From: JACKNG01 sp050184115 | GTDB taxonomy: Bacteria > Pseudomonadota > Gammaproteobacteria > Ga0077536 | Direction: 5' to 3' | Length of the DNA stretch: 64,000 nucleotides | Assembly: GCA_050184115.1 (NCBI GenBank) | Contig: JBFXAQ010000004.1 | Location: 1-64,000 of the forward strand | Shown here: piece after piece, positions 7,577-19,618 of the stretch | Numbering within the stretch: the stretch's first letter is position 1 | Layout: every line of letters begins with the position of its first letter | Translations under genes and position numbers: made by a program | The notes under the pieces: model-generated | What the model was told of the DNA's origin: nothing | Databases searched by the model: none | What the model saw: only the letters and a program-made list of their open reading frames with translations

Positions 7577-9724
7577 TCAGTCCGCCGTGCGCCGGATGAC
7601 GACCAGGGTGAGGTCGTCGACCTGTGTCGCGCGTCCGCGGAAGGCCGCCAGTTCGCGTTCGAGACCCCGGCAGAGATCCGCCGCGGAGCGTTCGGCGTGA
7701 GCCGCGACATAGGCTTCGAGTCGCGCCTTGCCGTAGCGCTCGCCGTCGTCGCGACGCGTGTCCCACACTCCGTCGGTGCCGAGAACGACGATATCGCCCC
7801 GGCCCAGCACGTGGCCGTCGTGGCTTGCGTACGACCAGTCGGCGTCGATGCCGAGCGGGATGTCGTCGGCGCCCAGTGCCGTCATCGCGCGGGTCGCGGC
7901 TTTCCACACCATGGCCGGGTCGTGCCCGGCGCTCGCCCACTGCAGGGCGCCCTCGCCGCCGGCGTCGAGCACGAGCAGGAACAAGGTGACGAAGTGGCCG
8001 CGGCTGACGTCGTCGACGAGGTCGCGGTTGACCTGGGCGAGCAGATCGCCAGGTGCAAGGGCACGGTCGCGCGCGCCACGCAGCAGGGCGCGGGTGGTCG
8101 CCATCAACAGGCCCGGACCGACGCCATGGCCGGAGACGTCGGCCACCACCACGGCGCGGCCGCGGCCGCAGGGCGTGGCGAGGTCGAGGTAGTCGAAGAA
8201 ATCGCCGCCGGTCTGCTCGGAGTAGAGCGTCACTCCGGCGATGTCGTAGCCGGCTACGGCAGGCGGCGCCTTGGGCAGCAGTTGCTGCTGGACTTCGTGT
8301 GCCAGCGCCAGCGCTTCTTCGACGCGGGCATGGTCCTTGAGACGCGGCACCATGTCGTTGAAGGCACGTCCGAGGGTTCCGATCTCGTCGCGGCTGACGA
8401 TGCGCGCGCGGGCGTCGAAGTCACCGCGGGCGAGCCGTTCGGTGGCGGTGAGGAGTTCGCCAATCGGTCGTGTGAAGTGATGGGCGAGGGCAAAGGCCAG
8501 CAGCGCCGCCACCACGGTCACCGCCAGCACCAGCACGAGCAGGCCGCGCAGATGGGCGCGCGTTGTGCCCGCGGCGTCGCGGGCGGCCGCCATGGCCTCG
8601 GCCGTGGCGGCGGCGACGGGCACACTCATGACCACGTAGCTGGCATAACCCGGCGCGTCGCCGAAGTGGCGATACAGTACGAAGCTGTCCTCGCCGTGCA
8701 CGCGCGCCTGCACCTCGCCGTCGGCGCCCGCGACCATCGCGGCGCGAATGTTCGCCGTGGCCGCGGCATCGTCGAGGGCGAAATCGGCCAGCCGGGGCAA
8801 GGTCTGCCAGTCGCCCTCGGCGGCCGCGCTCTGGCGCGCCAGTACGATGGCACGCGGTGGGTCGAACAGCGGCGCGCCGACCACGGCCACGGCCATCACG
8901 GTGCTGCCGGGACGCAGGTGCGGCGGCAGTTCGAGCAGGGCGAAAGTCGAGGAGAGGTCGACATCGATCCCGGTCACGCCGATGACGCGCCCGTCGCCGT
9001 CACGCACCGGCGCGGCGGCGTTGATCAGCAGTGCTGCGGTGCTCGCGTCGTGGTGCGGGCGGTACCAGCGGAAGCCGGGTTGGCGCAGCTGGTCCTCGAA
9101 CCACGGCCGTGTACGCGGATCGAAATCGGGCGGATTATCGCCATGACCCGGGTAGGACGCGCTGAGGCCATTGTCGAGCGCGACGTATTGCCACCCGAGC
9201 AGCGTGTCCTGCGGGTCGCGCACGAGGCGGAAGAAGCCGCCCAGCGAAGCGAGCGCGCGCGCCTGTTCGAGCAGCGGTCCGCGCTCCAGCCCGGCCACGA
9301 CATGCAGCGAGGCATGCTGCCAGGACACCGCCAATGGCGGGGCGGTGTGGCGTTCGCGGGCCACGCGCGGTGCTGGCGTGGTGACCAGGTCGAGTTCGGG
9401 CAAGGCAGCTTCGAACGCTTCGTCGAAGTAGGGCGTGATGCCAGCGTGTGCGGCCGCCGGCGCCGCGAGCGCGCGCGTCGCCGCGTCGGCCTGCAACTCG
9501 ACCAGCAGGCGTACGCGGCGGCTCTCGCGGTCGAGCACGTCGGCATATTCGCTCGCGATGCGGCTCATGGTCCGTTGCGCCTGCTCGGCGAGGATGGCGG
9601 CGCTGCGTGCGGTGAGATCGCGGCTGAGGCTGCGGATGACGTCGACGTCCAGGACGATGGTCAGGATCGCCGGCAGCACGGCGATGAAGCCGAGCAGCAG
9701 CACGAGCTTGCGACGGATGCTCAC
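7577..9724 (-). CDS. Membrane sensor SpoIIE/RsbU-type PP2C phosphatase with HAMP domain
   Basis: A 715-residue signal-transduction protein. A membrane helix at residues 7-27 is followed by a large periplasmic sensor of dCache type to about 390, a second helix (about 393-415), a HAMP domain to about 468, and a SpoIIE/RsbU serine phosphatase domain (about 475-712). The phosphatase metal sites are visible in GGDFFDYLDL, 'VVADVSGHGVGPGLLM', 'WASAGHDPAM', 'VLGTDGVWDT' and the final DDLTLVV. Such proteins usually dephosphorylate an anti-sigma-factor antagonist. No STAS antagonist or anti-sigma kinase is adjacent, so its target is elsewhere or is the unrecognised 172-residue protein encoded just upstream. 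Start is GTG. Confidence 0.9.
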   Translation of the reverse strand: MSIRRKLVLLLGFIAVLPAILTIVLDVDVIRSLSRDLTARSAAILAEQAQRTMSRIASEYADVLDRESRRVRLLVELQADAATRALAAPAAAHAGITPYFDEAFEAALPELDLVTTPAPRVARERHTAPPLAVSWQHASLHVVAGLERGPLLEQARALASLGGFFRLVRDPQDTLLGWQYVALDNGLSASYPGHGDNPPDFDPRTRPWFEDQLRQPGFRWYRPHHDASTAALLINAAAPVRDGDGRVIGVTGIDVDLSSTFALLELPPHLRPGSTVMAVAVVGAPLFDPPRAIVLARQSAAAEGDWQTLPRLADFALDDAAATANIRAAMVAGADGEVQARVHGEDSFVLYRHFGDAPGYASYVVMSVPVAAATAEAMAAARDAAGTTRAHLRGLLVLVLAVTVVAALLAFALAHHFTRPIGELLTATERLARGDFDARARIVSRDEIGTLGRAFNDMVPRLKDHARVEEALALAHEVQQQLLPKAPPAVAGYDIAGVTLYSEQTGGDFFDYLDLATPCGRGRAVVVADVSGHGVGPGLLMATTRALLRGARDRALAPGDLLAQVNRDLVDDVSRGHFVTLFLLVLDAGGEGALQWASAGHDPAMVWKAATRAMTALGADDIPLGIDADWSYASHDGHVLGRGDIVVLGTDGVWDTRRDDGERYGKARLEAYVAAHAERSAADLCRGLERELAAFRGRATQVDDLTLVVIRRTAD

Positions 9725-9746
9725 CGATGCACGGGCCGGCGCCGCT

Positions 9747-10265
9747 TCAGTTGAGTACGGCCGGCGGCGTATCGGCGGTGGCCGCCGGCGTCGTCGCGGC
9801 GGTCAGCTGCCACGCGGCGCCCGCCAGCGCGGTGTCGAGCAACGCGAGGATGGAATGCACGAGGGCGGGGGTGAGCGCGAGATCGATGCCCGAGCCCTGC
9901 TCCGGTGCGAGTGTCAGCGCGATGCTGCCGTCGTCACGCGGGCGCAGGGTGAAGCGGGTCAGCAGGACGGGCTGTTCACCCAGCGGGTAGTGTCGCGGCG
10001 CCTCCTTGAACGGAGTTTTGAAGTCGGCGCTCGAGACCGCGTGCTGGCGTTCGAAATCGAGCAGCTCGCGGCGCGCGTCGCCGCTCGCCTGCAGGCGGAT
10101 GTGGTCCTGGCCGGACAGCCGCTCGGCCAGTTGCGGTCGCAACGCGGCGACGAAGCGACGCGTCAGCCAGAAACGGAATTCCTCCGCCGACCCGCTCGAC
10201 ACGCGCAGCAGCAGGCGGTCCTCGGCCGGTACGAAAGTGATCTGTACCTGTTCGATCTGCGGCAT
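9747..10265 (-). CDS. Conserved hypothetical protein, operon with the PP2C phosphatase
   Basis: A 172-residue soluble protein with no family I can name. It starts MPQIEQVQITFVPAEDRLLLRV and contains the striking segment 'EEFRFWLTRRFV'; the middle is rich in charged residues and the last 25 are alanine, threonine and proline. There is no signal peptide or membrane segment. The ATG follows a perfect AGGAGG with seven-base spacing. It ends 22 bases before the sensor phosphatase gene, so joint transcription and function are plausible. The leading beta-strand pattern followed by helix would allow a small alpha/beta domain, but nothing more can be said. Confidence 0.75.
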   Translation of the reverse strand: MPQIEQVQITFVPAEDRLLLRVSSGSAEEFRFWLTRRFVAALRPQLAERLSGQDHIRLQASGDARRELLDFERQHAVSSADFKTPFKEAPRHYPLGEQPVLLTRFTLRPRDDGSIALTLAPEQGSGIDLALTPALVHSILALLDTALAGAAWQLTAATTPAATADTPPAVLN

Positions 10266-10387
10266 GTTGCCGCCTCCTCGGCGCGCTTGGCGGCCCCGGT
10301 ACGGGCGCGGGGCGTCGACGCATTATGCACCGCGTGCGCGAATCGGGCCGGCGCGAGCGTGGCCATGAATAAATCGCGCGGCGGTTC

Positions 10388-10420
10388 TACAATGCGACGC
10401 CCCGCGGCTGGCCGCGGGGC
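10388..10420 (+). promoter_or_regulatory. Putative zapE promoter -10 box with 5' mRNA hairpin
   Basis: TACAAT at 10388-10393 matches the -10 consensus at five of six positions; the -35 region is weak. A nine-pair GC hairpin (10399-10407 with 10412-10420, loop CTGG) begins at about the predicted transcription start and ends nine bases before the ATG at 10430, so the mRNA would start with a stable stem close to the ribosome site. Confidence 0.5.
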
Positions 10421-10429
10421 ACGTGGACG

Positions 10430-11575
10430 ATGCAGACGAACCCGACCGTGCAGCAGCACTCACACCCCGTGGCGGCGACGCCGGCCGCGCGTTACGCCGC
10501 CGACCTCGCGGCCGGCCGTATCCGTCCCGACGACGCCCAGGCAGCGGCGGTCGCCGCGCTCGAACGCGTCTTCGCGGCGCTGGCGGCAAGCCCCGCGCGT
10601 CGCGAGGCCGGTATCGTCGATCGCCTGCTCGGGCGCCGCGTGGCGCCGTGGCAGGGCGTACGCGGCCTGTACCTGTGGGGACGCGTCGGCCGCGGCAAGA
10701 CCTACCTGGTCGACACCTTCTACGACTGCGTCCCGGCCGCGCACAAGGCGCGCGTGCATTTCCATCATTTCATGCGTCGCACGCACCACGCGTTGCGCTC
10801 CCTCGGTGAGCAGCGCGACCCGCTGAGGAGCATCGCCGCGCGCTGGGCCGAGGAGCATCGCGTGCTGTGCCTCGACGAGTTCCACGTCGCCGACATCACC
10901 GATGCAATGCTCCTCGCCGGCCTGCTCGAGGCCTTGTTCGAGGCCGGCGTGACCCTCATCGCGACGTCCAACGAAGCGCCCGACGAGCTCTACGCAGGGG
11001 GGCTGCAACGTGAGCGTTTCCTGCCCGCGATCGCCCACCTCAAGTCGCACCTCGAGGTGCTCGAACTGGCCGGCGAACTCGACTACCGCCTGCGCGCGCT
11101 GGAGCAGGCGCCGGTCTACTACGTGGCGGCGACCGGTGCGGCGGACGACGAACTCGCGCAGCGGTTCGAGGCCGTCGCCGCATCCGTCGGCACGCCGGGT
11201 GCCTTGCTCGAAGTCGACGGGCGTGACATCCCGACCGTGCGCCTGGCCGATGGCGTCGCCTGGTTCGCCTTCGAGGTCCTGTGCGGAGGGCCACGTGCGA
11301 CCGGCGACTACATCGAGATCGCGCGCTGCCATCACACCGTGTTCCTCAGCGACATCCCGTGTCTCGGCCGCGAAGACAACGACGCCGCACGGCGTTTCAT
11401 CAACCTCATCGACGAAATCTACGACCGCAACGTCAACCTCGTCGTCTCCGCCGCCGCCGAGCCGGAAGCGCTTTACGCCGGCGAGCGTCTCGCCAAGCCG
11501 TTCCTGCGCACGGCGAGCCGCCTGCGCGAGATGCGCTCACACGATTACCTGGCTCGCCAACACCAAGGCGATTGA
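10430..11575 (+). CDS. zapE: Cell division ATPase ZapE (AFG1 family)
   Basis: A 381-residue AAA-type ATPase of the AFG1/LACE1 family, which in E. coli associates with the Z-ring under stress. Walker A is GRVGRGKT at 84-91, followed by 'YLVDTFYDC'; Walker B is LCLDEF at 146-151 in 'LCLDEFHVADITDAM', and the sensor region includes TSNEAPDELY. Family features HFHHFMRRTH and, near the C-terminus, 'IDEIYDRNVNLVVSA' are present. The length fits ZapE. It has its own promoter region and is followed by an AT-rich gap, so it is probably monocistronic. Confidence 0.93.
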   Translation: MQTNPTVQQHSHPVAATPAARYAADLAAGRIRPDDAQAAAVAALERVFAALAASPARREAGIVDRLLGRRVAPWQGVRGLYLWGRVGRGKTYLVDTFYDCVPAAHKARVHFHHFMRRTHHALRSLGEQRDPLRSIAARWAEEHRVLCLDEFHVADITDAMLLAGLLEALFEAGVTLIATSNEAPDELYAGGLQRERFLPAIAHLKSHLEVLELAGELDYRLRALEQAPVYYVAATGAADDELAQRFEAVAASVGTPGALLEVDGRDIPTVRLADGVAWFAFEVLCGGPRATGDYIEIARCHHTVFLSDIPCLGREDNDAARRFINLIDEIYDRNVNLVVSAAAEPEALYAGERLAKPFLRTASRLREMRSHDYLARQHQGD

Positions 11576-11625
11576 GAAGAATTTCGCCTAAAAATATAAA
11601 TAAAACAATATATTAAATAATATTA

Positions 11626-11650
11626 TTGACATTTTAGATTCATAATCTAA
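11626..11650 (+). promoter_or_regulatory. Putative -35 box and overlapping palindromic operator
   Basis: In an AT-rich stretch (11578-11665) a perfect TTGACA (11626-11631) is followed by a 17-bp palindrome, TTAGATT-CAT-AATCTAA (11634-11650). The palindrome occupies the spacer and approaches the -10 position, for which only weak matches exist. A repressor bound here would block transcription of the small ORF at 11691. Confidence 0.45.
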
Positions 11651-11690
11651 GCTATCTCTCCAATTATTGGACCTTTCGAGTGATAGCCCG

Positions 11691-11912
11691 GTGTTGCCTG
11701 CCTCGCCCTCCCTGCCCAGCCTGAACGCTTCCGAGCAGGAACGCGCGATCGCGCGCGTCATCGCCTGCCACTACGGTGACGGCGGCATCTACCTGCCACG
11801 CACGGCCGGCGGACGCGAGACCCTGCGCGCCGCGGTCGACGAGGGCTTCGTCGACACGCAAGGCTTCCTCACGCCCAAGGGCCGGCGCCTGCTGGCTCGC
11901 AGTGGCCACTGA
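11691..11912 (+). CDS. Small uncharacterised protein
   Basis: A predicted 73-residue protein that I do not recognise. After a short serine- and proline-rich start it has a compact core 'ASEQERAIARVIACHYGDGG', then 'LPRTAGGRETLRAAVDEGF' and a basic end 'LTPKGRRLLARSGH', compatible with a small helix-turn-helix or winged fold. Codon use is like the neighbouring genes although both flanks are AT-rich. The start is uncertain: GTG at 11691 is chosen for its leader; an upstream TTG at 11667 is possible; there is no strong ribosome site for either. A palindromic promoter upstream and a good terminator downstream bracket it as an independent unit. Confidence 0.45.
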   Translation: MLPASPSLPSLNASEQERAIARVIACHYGDGGIYLPRTAGGRETLRAAVDEGFVDTQGFLTPKGRRLLARSGH

Positions 11913-11931
11913 ACACCTCCGTGGGTGAACC

Positions 11932-11949
11932 GACAGGTTTCGACCTGTC
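11932..11949 (+). other. Small UUCG-loop hairpin before the terminator
   Basis: GACAGGT and ACCTGTC form a perfect seven-pair stem closed by a stable TTCG tetraloop. It lies 12 bases before the terminator stem and lacks its own T-run, so it may protect the 3' end or be part of a small structured RNA. Confidence 0.45.
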
Positions 11950-11960
11950 ACCAGCGTATT

Positions 11961-11987
11961 AGGGCTGCTCTTGCAGCCCTTTTTTTT
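11961..11987 (+). terminator. Rho-independent terminator
   Basis: AGGGCTGC and GCAGCCCT form an eight-pair stem (11961-11968 with 11973-11980, loop TCTT) followed by seven T. It separates the small ORF from the cysI unit. Confidence 0.9.
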
Positions 11988-12103
11988 GTGTTCATAAATT
12001 CGAAAAACGAATAAATAAATTATTAAATATTCATTTATGGACTAAAAATAGATTGCTACGGTGCGCGTCCCCCAACTGGCCCGCCGGGCCGGGAGCCGCG
12101 CCG
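11988..12103 (+). promoter_or_regulatory. AT-rich upstream region of cysI
   Basis: From 11988 to 12058 the sequence is strikingly AT-rich in a GC-rich genome. It contains the spaced inverted repeat CATAAAT (11993-11999) and ATTTATG (12033-12039). An AT-rich activator region is what CysB-type LysR control of sulfur genes would need, but no specific site is recognisable. The cysI ribosome site GGGAG is at 12091-12095. Confidence 0.4.
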
Positions 12104-13762
<1,659 letters not shown>

Positions 13763-13790
13763 CGGCGCGCCGCGCGCCAGGAGAGGTCTC

Positions 13791-14279
13791 ATGCACTACG
13801 CCACTCACGCCGGTGCCTTCGTCGACGACTGGACCCTAGACCCCGACGCGACCGGCGGGCGGTCGTCACGTCACATCGTCCTCGATCTCGAAGCCTGGCG
13901 TGTCGCCACCGCGGGCGGGACGGCGGCCGCCCTCCTGCTCGACGGTGCGACCGCGATCGAGGACCTCGCCATCGATCCCGCGCGTTGCGCATTGGTCGCG
14001 GTAGCTTTCAGCCATTTCACCGATGGTCGCGGCTATTCCCTCGCGCGCCTGCTGCGTCGCAACGGCGTGGCCTGCGATCTTCGCGCGGTGGGGGACGTTC
14101 GCCCGGATCAGGTGTTCGCGCTGGCGCGTTGCGGCTTCAGCTCGTTCGGAGCCGCCGACGTGGCGAGCGCGCGCCAGCTCGCCTCGCGCCTCGCCGATTT
14201 CAGCGCCGTCTACCAGCCCGCCGCGGACGATCGCGTCCCGATCCCGGCGTTGCGCCGACTGCGTCGTGCCTCGGGGTGA
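13791..14279 (+). CDS. DUF934 protein linked to sulfite reduction
   Basis: A 162-residue DUF934 protein. The family motif appears as 'FSHFTDGRGYSLARLLR', then 'DLRAVGDVRPDQVFALARCGFSSF'. Family members are consistently encoded next to CysI-type reductases and are thought to assist sulfite or adenylylsulfate reduction, though the biochemical activity is not established. The ATG at 13791 follows a GAGAGG site; an earlier in-frame start would overlap cysI and lacks family similarity. It forms a two-gene operon with cysI. A tryptophan and aspartate-rich N-terminus replaces any cofactor motif I could recognise. Confidence 0.85.
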   Translation: MHYATHAGAFVDDWTLDPDATGGRSSRHIVLDLEAWRVATAGGTAAALLLDGATAIEDLAIDPARCALVAVAFSHFTDGRGYSLARLLRRNGVACDLRAVGDVRPDQVFALARCGFSSFGAADVASARQLASRLADFSAVYQPAADDRVPIPALRRLRRASG

Positions 14280-14368
14280 CTGACGCCCCCGGGCAGCGCG
14301 CGATTCAAGTACCATGCCGTGCGGGCCGACAAACTGCCGACAACCCGCGTCGGCGCTGCAACTGACCC

Positions 14369-15709
14369 ATGGCCCATTCTCACGCCCATCACCTCGAGTC
14401 CCGCTCGTCACGTCCCGTGCGGGCGTTGATCATCGACGACTCGCGCGAATACATGGTCATGTTGCGACGCATGCTGGCCGAGACCCTGCCCGACATCGAG
14501 GTCACCGAGTACGACCCCGATCAGCAGGGTAAGCCGGGACCGCATTTCGACTGGGCCGCCTACGACGTGGTCCTGCTCGATCACAATCTCGGTGGCAACG
14601 AGAACGGCCTCGACTGGCTGGTCGAGTTCCAGGCGACCCGCCCGCTGCCGCCGACCATCCTCATGACCGCCCAGGGCAACGACTACCTCGCGGCGCGCGC
14701 GATCAAGCTGGGGGCAGCGGATTACGTCCGTAAGCAGGACGTCACCACCTGGCGCATCGGGCGCATGGTGCGCGAACTCGTCGCCGCCGACGCCGCCACG
14801 GCCGAACTCGATTGCGACCGCACGCTACGCGAGGAGCGCGTGCGACCGCCGCACCTCGACATCCTCGACGAGCTCATCGCACGACATCCGCCGCGTCCGA
14901 GCGGGCCCGGCGCCACCATCGGCTACCGTTTCGTGCGCCTCATCGGCCAGGGCGCGAGTTCGCGCGTCTACCTTGCCGAGCGCACCAGCGACGACAACAC
15001 CCTGGTGCTCAAGGTGATCGATCTCGCCCACGTGCGCGACGTCAACATCGTCGAACGCTTCATCCGCGAAGCCGAGATCGTCGCCGGCATCGCCAGCCCC
15101 TACGTGGTGCGCTTCTACGACTTCGGCCTGACTCCGAGCTACGGCTACATCGCGATGGAATTCTTCACCCGCGGCGATCTCAAGCAGCGCATCGAACGGG
15201 GCATGACACGCGACGATGCCTTGAACTACGTGCGCCATATCGCGCGCGGCCTGCAGGCCATACATGCCCGTGGCATCGTCCACCGCGATCTCAAGCCGGG
15301 CAACATCATGTTCCGTGCCGACGACAGCCTGGCGCTGGCGGACTTCGGCATCGCGCGGCGCGTCGATGTCGCCAGCGACCTCACCAATGCCGGCAGCGTG
15401 CTCGGCACGCCCAACTATCTGAGCCCCGAGCAAGCCCTCGGCCAGCCGGTCGATCACCGCGCCGATCTCTACGCCGTCGGCATCATGCTCTACGAGATGC
15501 TGACGGGCCGGAAACCCTTCCGCGCCGAGAGCGCTTCCGCGCTCGTGTTCCAGCACGTGCATGCCGAACGCCCCATCCTCCCGGCCCAGTTCGGTGATCT
15601 GCAGCCGTTGCTCGATCACCTGCTCGCGGTCGAGCCGTCGGCGCGCTACGCGAGCGCCGCCGAACTCGTCGCGGCCCTCGATCGCGTCGCTACCAGCCAC
15701 GCCGCTTGA
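14369..15709 (+). CDS. Response regulator fused to Ser/Thr protein kinase
   Basis: A 446-residue fusion. Residues 16-140 are a receiver domain with acidic pair D23-D24, phosphoacceptor D71 (VVLLDHNLGG), T100 and K122. Residues 185-440 are a Hanks-type kinase: glycine loop IGQGASSRVYLAE, ATP-binding K215, catalytic HRDLKPGN (D307), DFG at 325-327 and 'GTPNYLSPEQ' activation segment. There is no membrane segment or PASTA domain, so it is a soluble kinase probably controlled by two-component phosphorylation. No histidine kinase is adjacent. It sits between the cysI unit and the Lon-like gene with its own upstream gap. Substrate unknown. Confidence 0.92.
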   Translation: MAHSHAHHLESRSSRPVRALIIDDSREYMVMLRRMLAETLPDIEVTEYDPDQQGKPGPHFDWAAYDVVLLDHNLGGNENGLDWLVEFQATRPLPPTILMTAQGNDYLAARAIKLGAADYVRKQDVTTWRIGRMVRELVAADAATAELDCDRTLREERVRPPHLDILDELIARHPPRPSGPGATIGYRFVRLIGQGASSRVYLAERTSDDNTLVLKVIDLAHVRDVNIVERFIREAEIVAGIASPYVVRFYDFGLTPSYGYIAMEFFTRGDLKQRIERGMTRDDALNYVRHIARGLQAIHARGIVHRDLKPGNIMFRADDSLALADFGIARRVDVASDLTNAGSVLGTPNYLSPEQALGQPVDHRADLYAVGIMLYEMLTGRKPFRAESASALVFQHVHAERPILPAQFGDLQPLLDHLLAVEPSARYASAAELVAALDRVATSHAA

Positions 15710-15808
15710 AGGCGCCGGCGGTTGAATTCCGCCACCTGACCCTCATCTCGTGCCGGCGGCCACGTCGTGGCGTGAGCCGCATCTTGCCGGCACCAACGAC
15801 GACGGGTC

Positions 15809-18211
<2,403 letters not shown>

Positions 18212-18215
18212 AGCG

Positions 18216-19532
18216 TCAACCCGCGACGCCGCGCCCGAGCAGGGCGGCGGCACGATGGCGGAACTCCGGCATGCCGGCGAGGGCCGCCAAGAGTACGGTG
18301 AGATTGAGCACGCCGACCACGCCGAACACGCCCGGGATACCGACTCCGATCTCGTAGAGCAGGACGGTGAACGCTGCCGACATCACCATGAACAGCGCGT
18401 CGACGATGTTCAGCGCGGCCAGCATGCGCGAGACCCACTGCGGGTCCGCACGCGCCTGCAGCGCCGCGTACAGCGGCACGATGTAGAGCGCTCCGCAGGC
18501 GCCGATGACAGCGAGATCGGCGAACAGGCGTACGGCGTGTGGATTGGCGAAGAACAGCGCCGGGGTCAGCGTGGTGGTCGGCGCCGGCGGCGTGCCGGCC
18601 AGCCACACGTCGAGCGAGGCGAGCGTGATGCCGAGGGCGGCGAAGGGCACGATACCGAGTTCGATGCGTCCACGTGAGAGCCGCTCGCAGGTGAGCGAGC
18701 CGATACCGATGCCGACGGTGAAGGCGGCGTTCAACAGGGTCACTGCCTGTTCGTCGGCGCCGAGCAGCACCTTGCCGTAGGTCGGCACCACGCTGAGATA
18801 GGTGGCGCCGATGAACCAGAACATCGAGATGAGCAGGATGAGCGCGAACAGCGCGTGGTCGCGCAGGCTCTCGACGAGGATGGCCCAGGTCGAGCGCAGG
18901 ATGTTGCGGTCGACGTGCAGGTGCGGATCGTTGGCGGCAGCCGGTGGGATGAAGGCGGCAGCTGTGCGCCCGAGTGCCGCGATGCCGACGACGGCGGCGA
19001 CGATGGCGAGCGGCGCGGCGTGGCCGAGGCTGGCGAGCAGGCCCCCGCACAGGCCGCCGGTGAGAATGGCGACGTAGGTGCCGAGCTGGATGAGGCCGTT
19101 GCCGCCGGTGAGTTCGTCGGGCGCGAGATGCTGCGGTAGCACGCTGTACTTGAGCGGGCCGAAGAACGTCGACTGCAGGCCCATCAGGAACAACACCGCG
19201 AGCAGGAAGGGGTAGCTCTCGAGCCAGAAGCCGAGCGCGCCGAGGCCCATGACCACGATCTCGGCGGTCTTGACGTGGCGGATCAACGCCGCCTTCTCGA
19301 ACTTGTCGGCGACCTGGCCGGCGAAGGCCGAGAAGAGGAAGAACGGCAGGATGAAGATGGCGCCGGTCATCACCACCAACACGCGGGTGTCGAGACCGGT
19401 GCGCTCGGCGACCGTGAAGGTGACGAAGATCACCAGCGCGAAGCGGAACACGTTGTCGTTGAACGCGCCCAGGAACTGGGTCAGGAACAGGGGCGCGAAA
19501 CGGCGCGATCGGATCAGGCCGGACTGGCGCAC
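18216..19532 (-). CDS. MFS transporter of the LplT/lysophospholipid type
   Basis: A 438-residue major facilitator with about twelve membrane helices. The N-terminus 'FAPLFLTQFLGAFNDNVFRFA' is the hallmark of the LplT-like group, which in E. coli flips lysophospholipids for reacylation by Aas. The loop 'GQVADKFEKAALIRHVK' is the MFS motif between helices 2 and 3, and STFFGPLKYSVLPQHL is also typical. No acyltransferase partner domain is fused or adjacent here; in many bacteria such a partner follows. The stop is convergent with the Lon-like gene and the start faces pyk. The exact substrate cannot be assigned. Confidence 0.85.
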   Translation of the reverse strand: MRQSGLIRSRRFAPLFLTQFLGAFNDNVFRFALVIFVTFTVAERTGLDTRVLVVMTGAIFILPFFLFSAFAGQVADKFEKAALIRHVKTAEIVVMGLGALGFWLESYPFLLAVLFLMGLQSTFFGPLKYSVLPQHLAPDELTGGNGLIQLGTYVAILTGGLCGGLLASLGHAAPLAIVAAVVGIAALGRTAAAFIPPAAANDPHLHVDRNILRSTWAILVESLRDHALFALILLISMFWFIGATYLSVVPTYGKVLLGADEQAVTLLNAAFTVGIGIGSLTCERLSRGRIELGIVPFAALGITLASLDVWLAGTPPAPTTTLTPALFFANPHAVRLFADLAVIGACGALYIVPLYAALQARADPQWVSRMLAALNIVDALFMVMSAAFTVLLYEIGVGIPGVFGVVGVLNLTVLLAALAGMPEFRHRAAALLGRGVAG

Positions 19533-19571
19533 GGGCGGGATTCCACGGCTGGTCTGGGCGGCAAGGCTTTG

Positions 19572-19580
19572 TGCGATACT
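19572..19580 (+). promoter_or_regulatory. Possible extended -10 promoter of pyk
   Basis: TGC-GATACT (19572-19580) resembles an extended -10 element; no convincing -35 lies 17 bp upstream. It would give a leader of about 32 nt before the pyk ATG. Confidence 0.35.
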
Positions 19581-19618
19581 CGGCGGCGCCTTTCCCCCGC
19601 AGACAGGGTCCAGCCGCG

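Noticed and set aside
7373..9754. 793-codon plus-strand frame opposite the phosphatase and peptidase genes
   Set aside because: No domain; the minus strand encodes dCache, HAMP, PP2C and HEVGH motifs.
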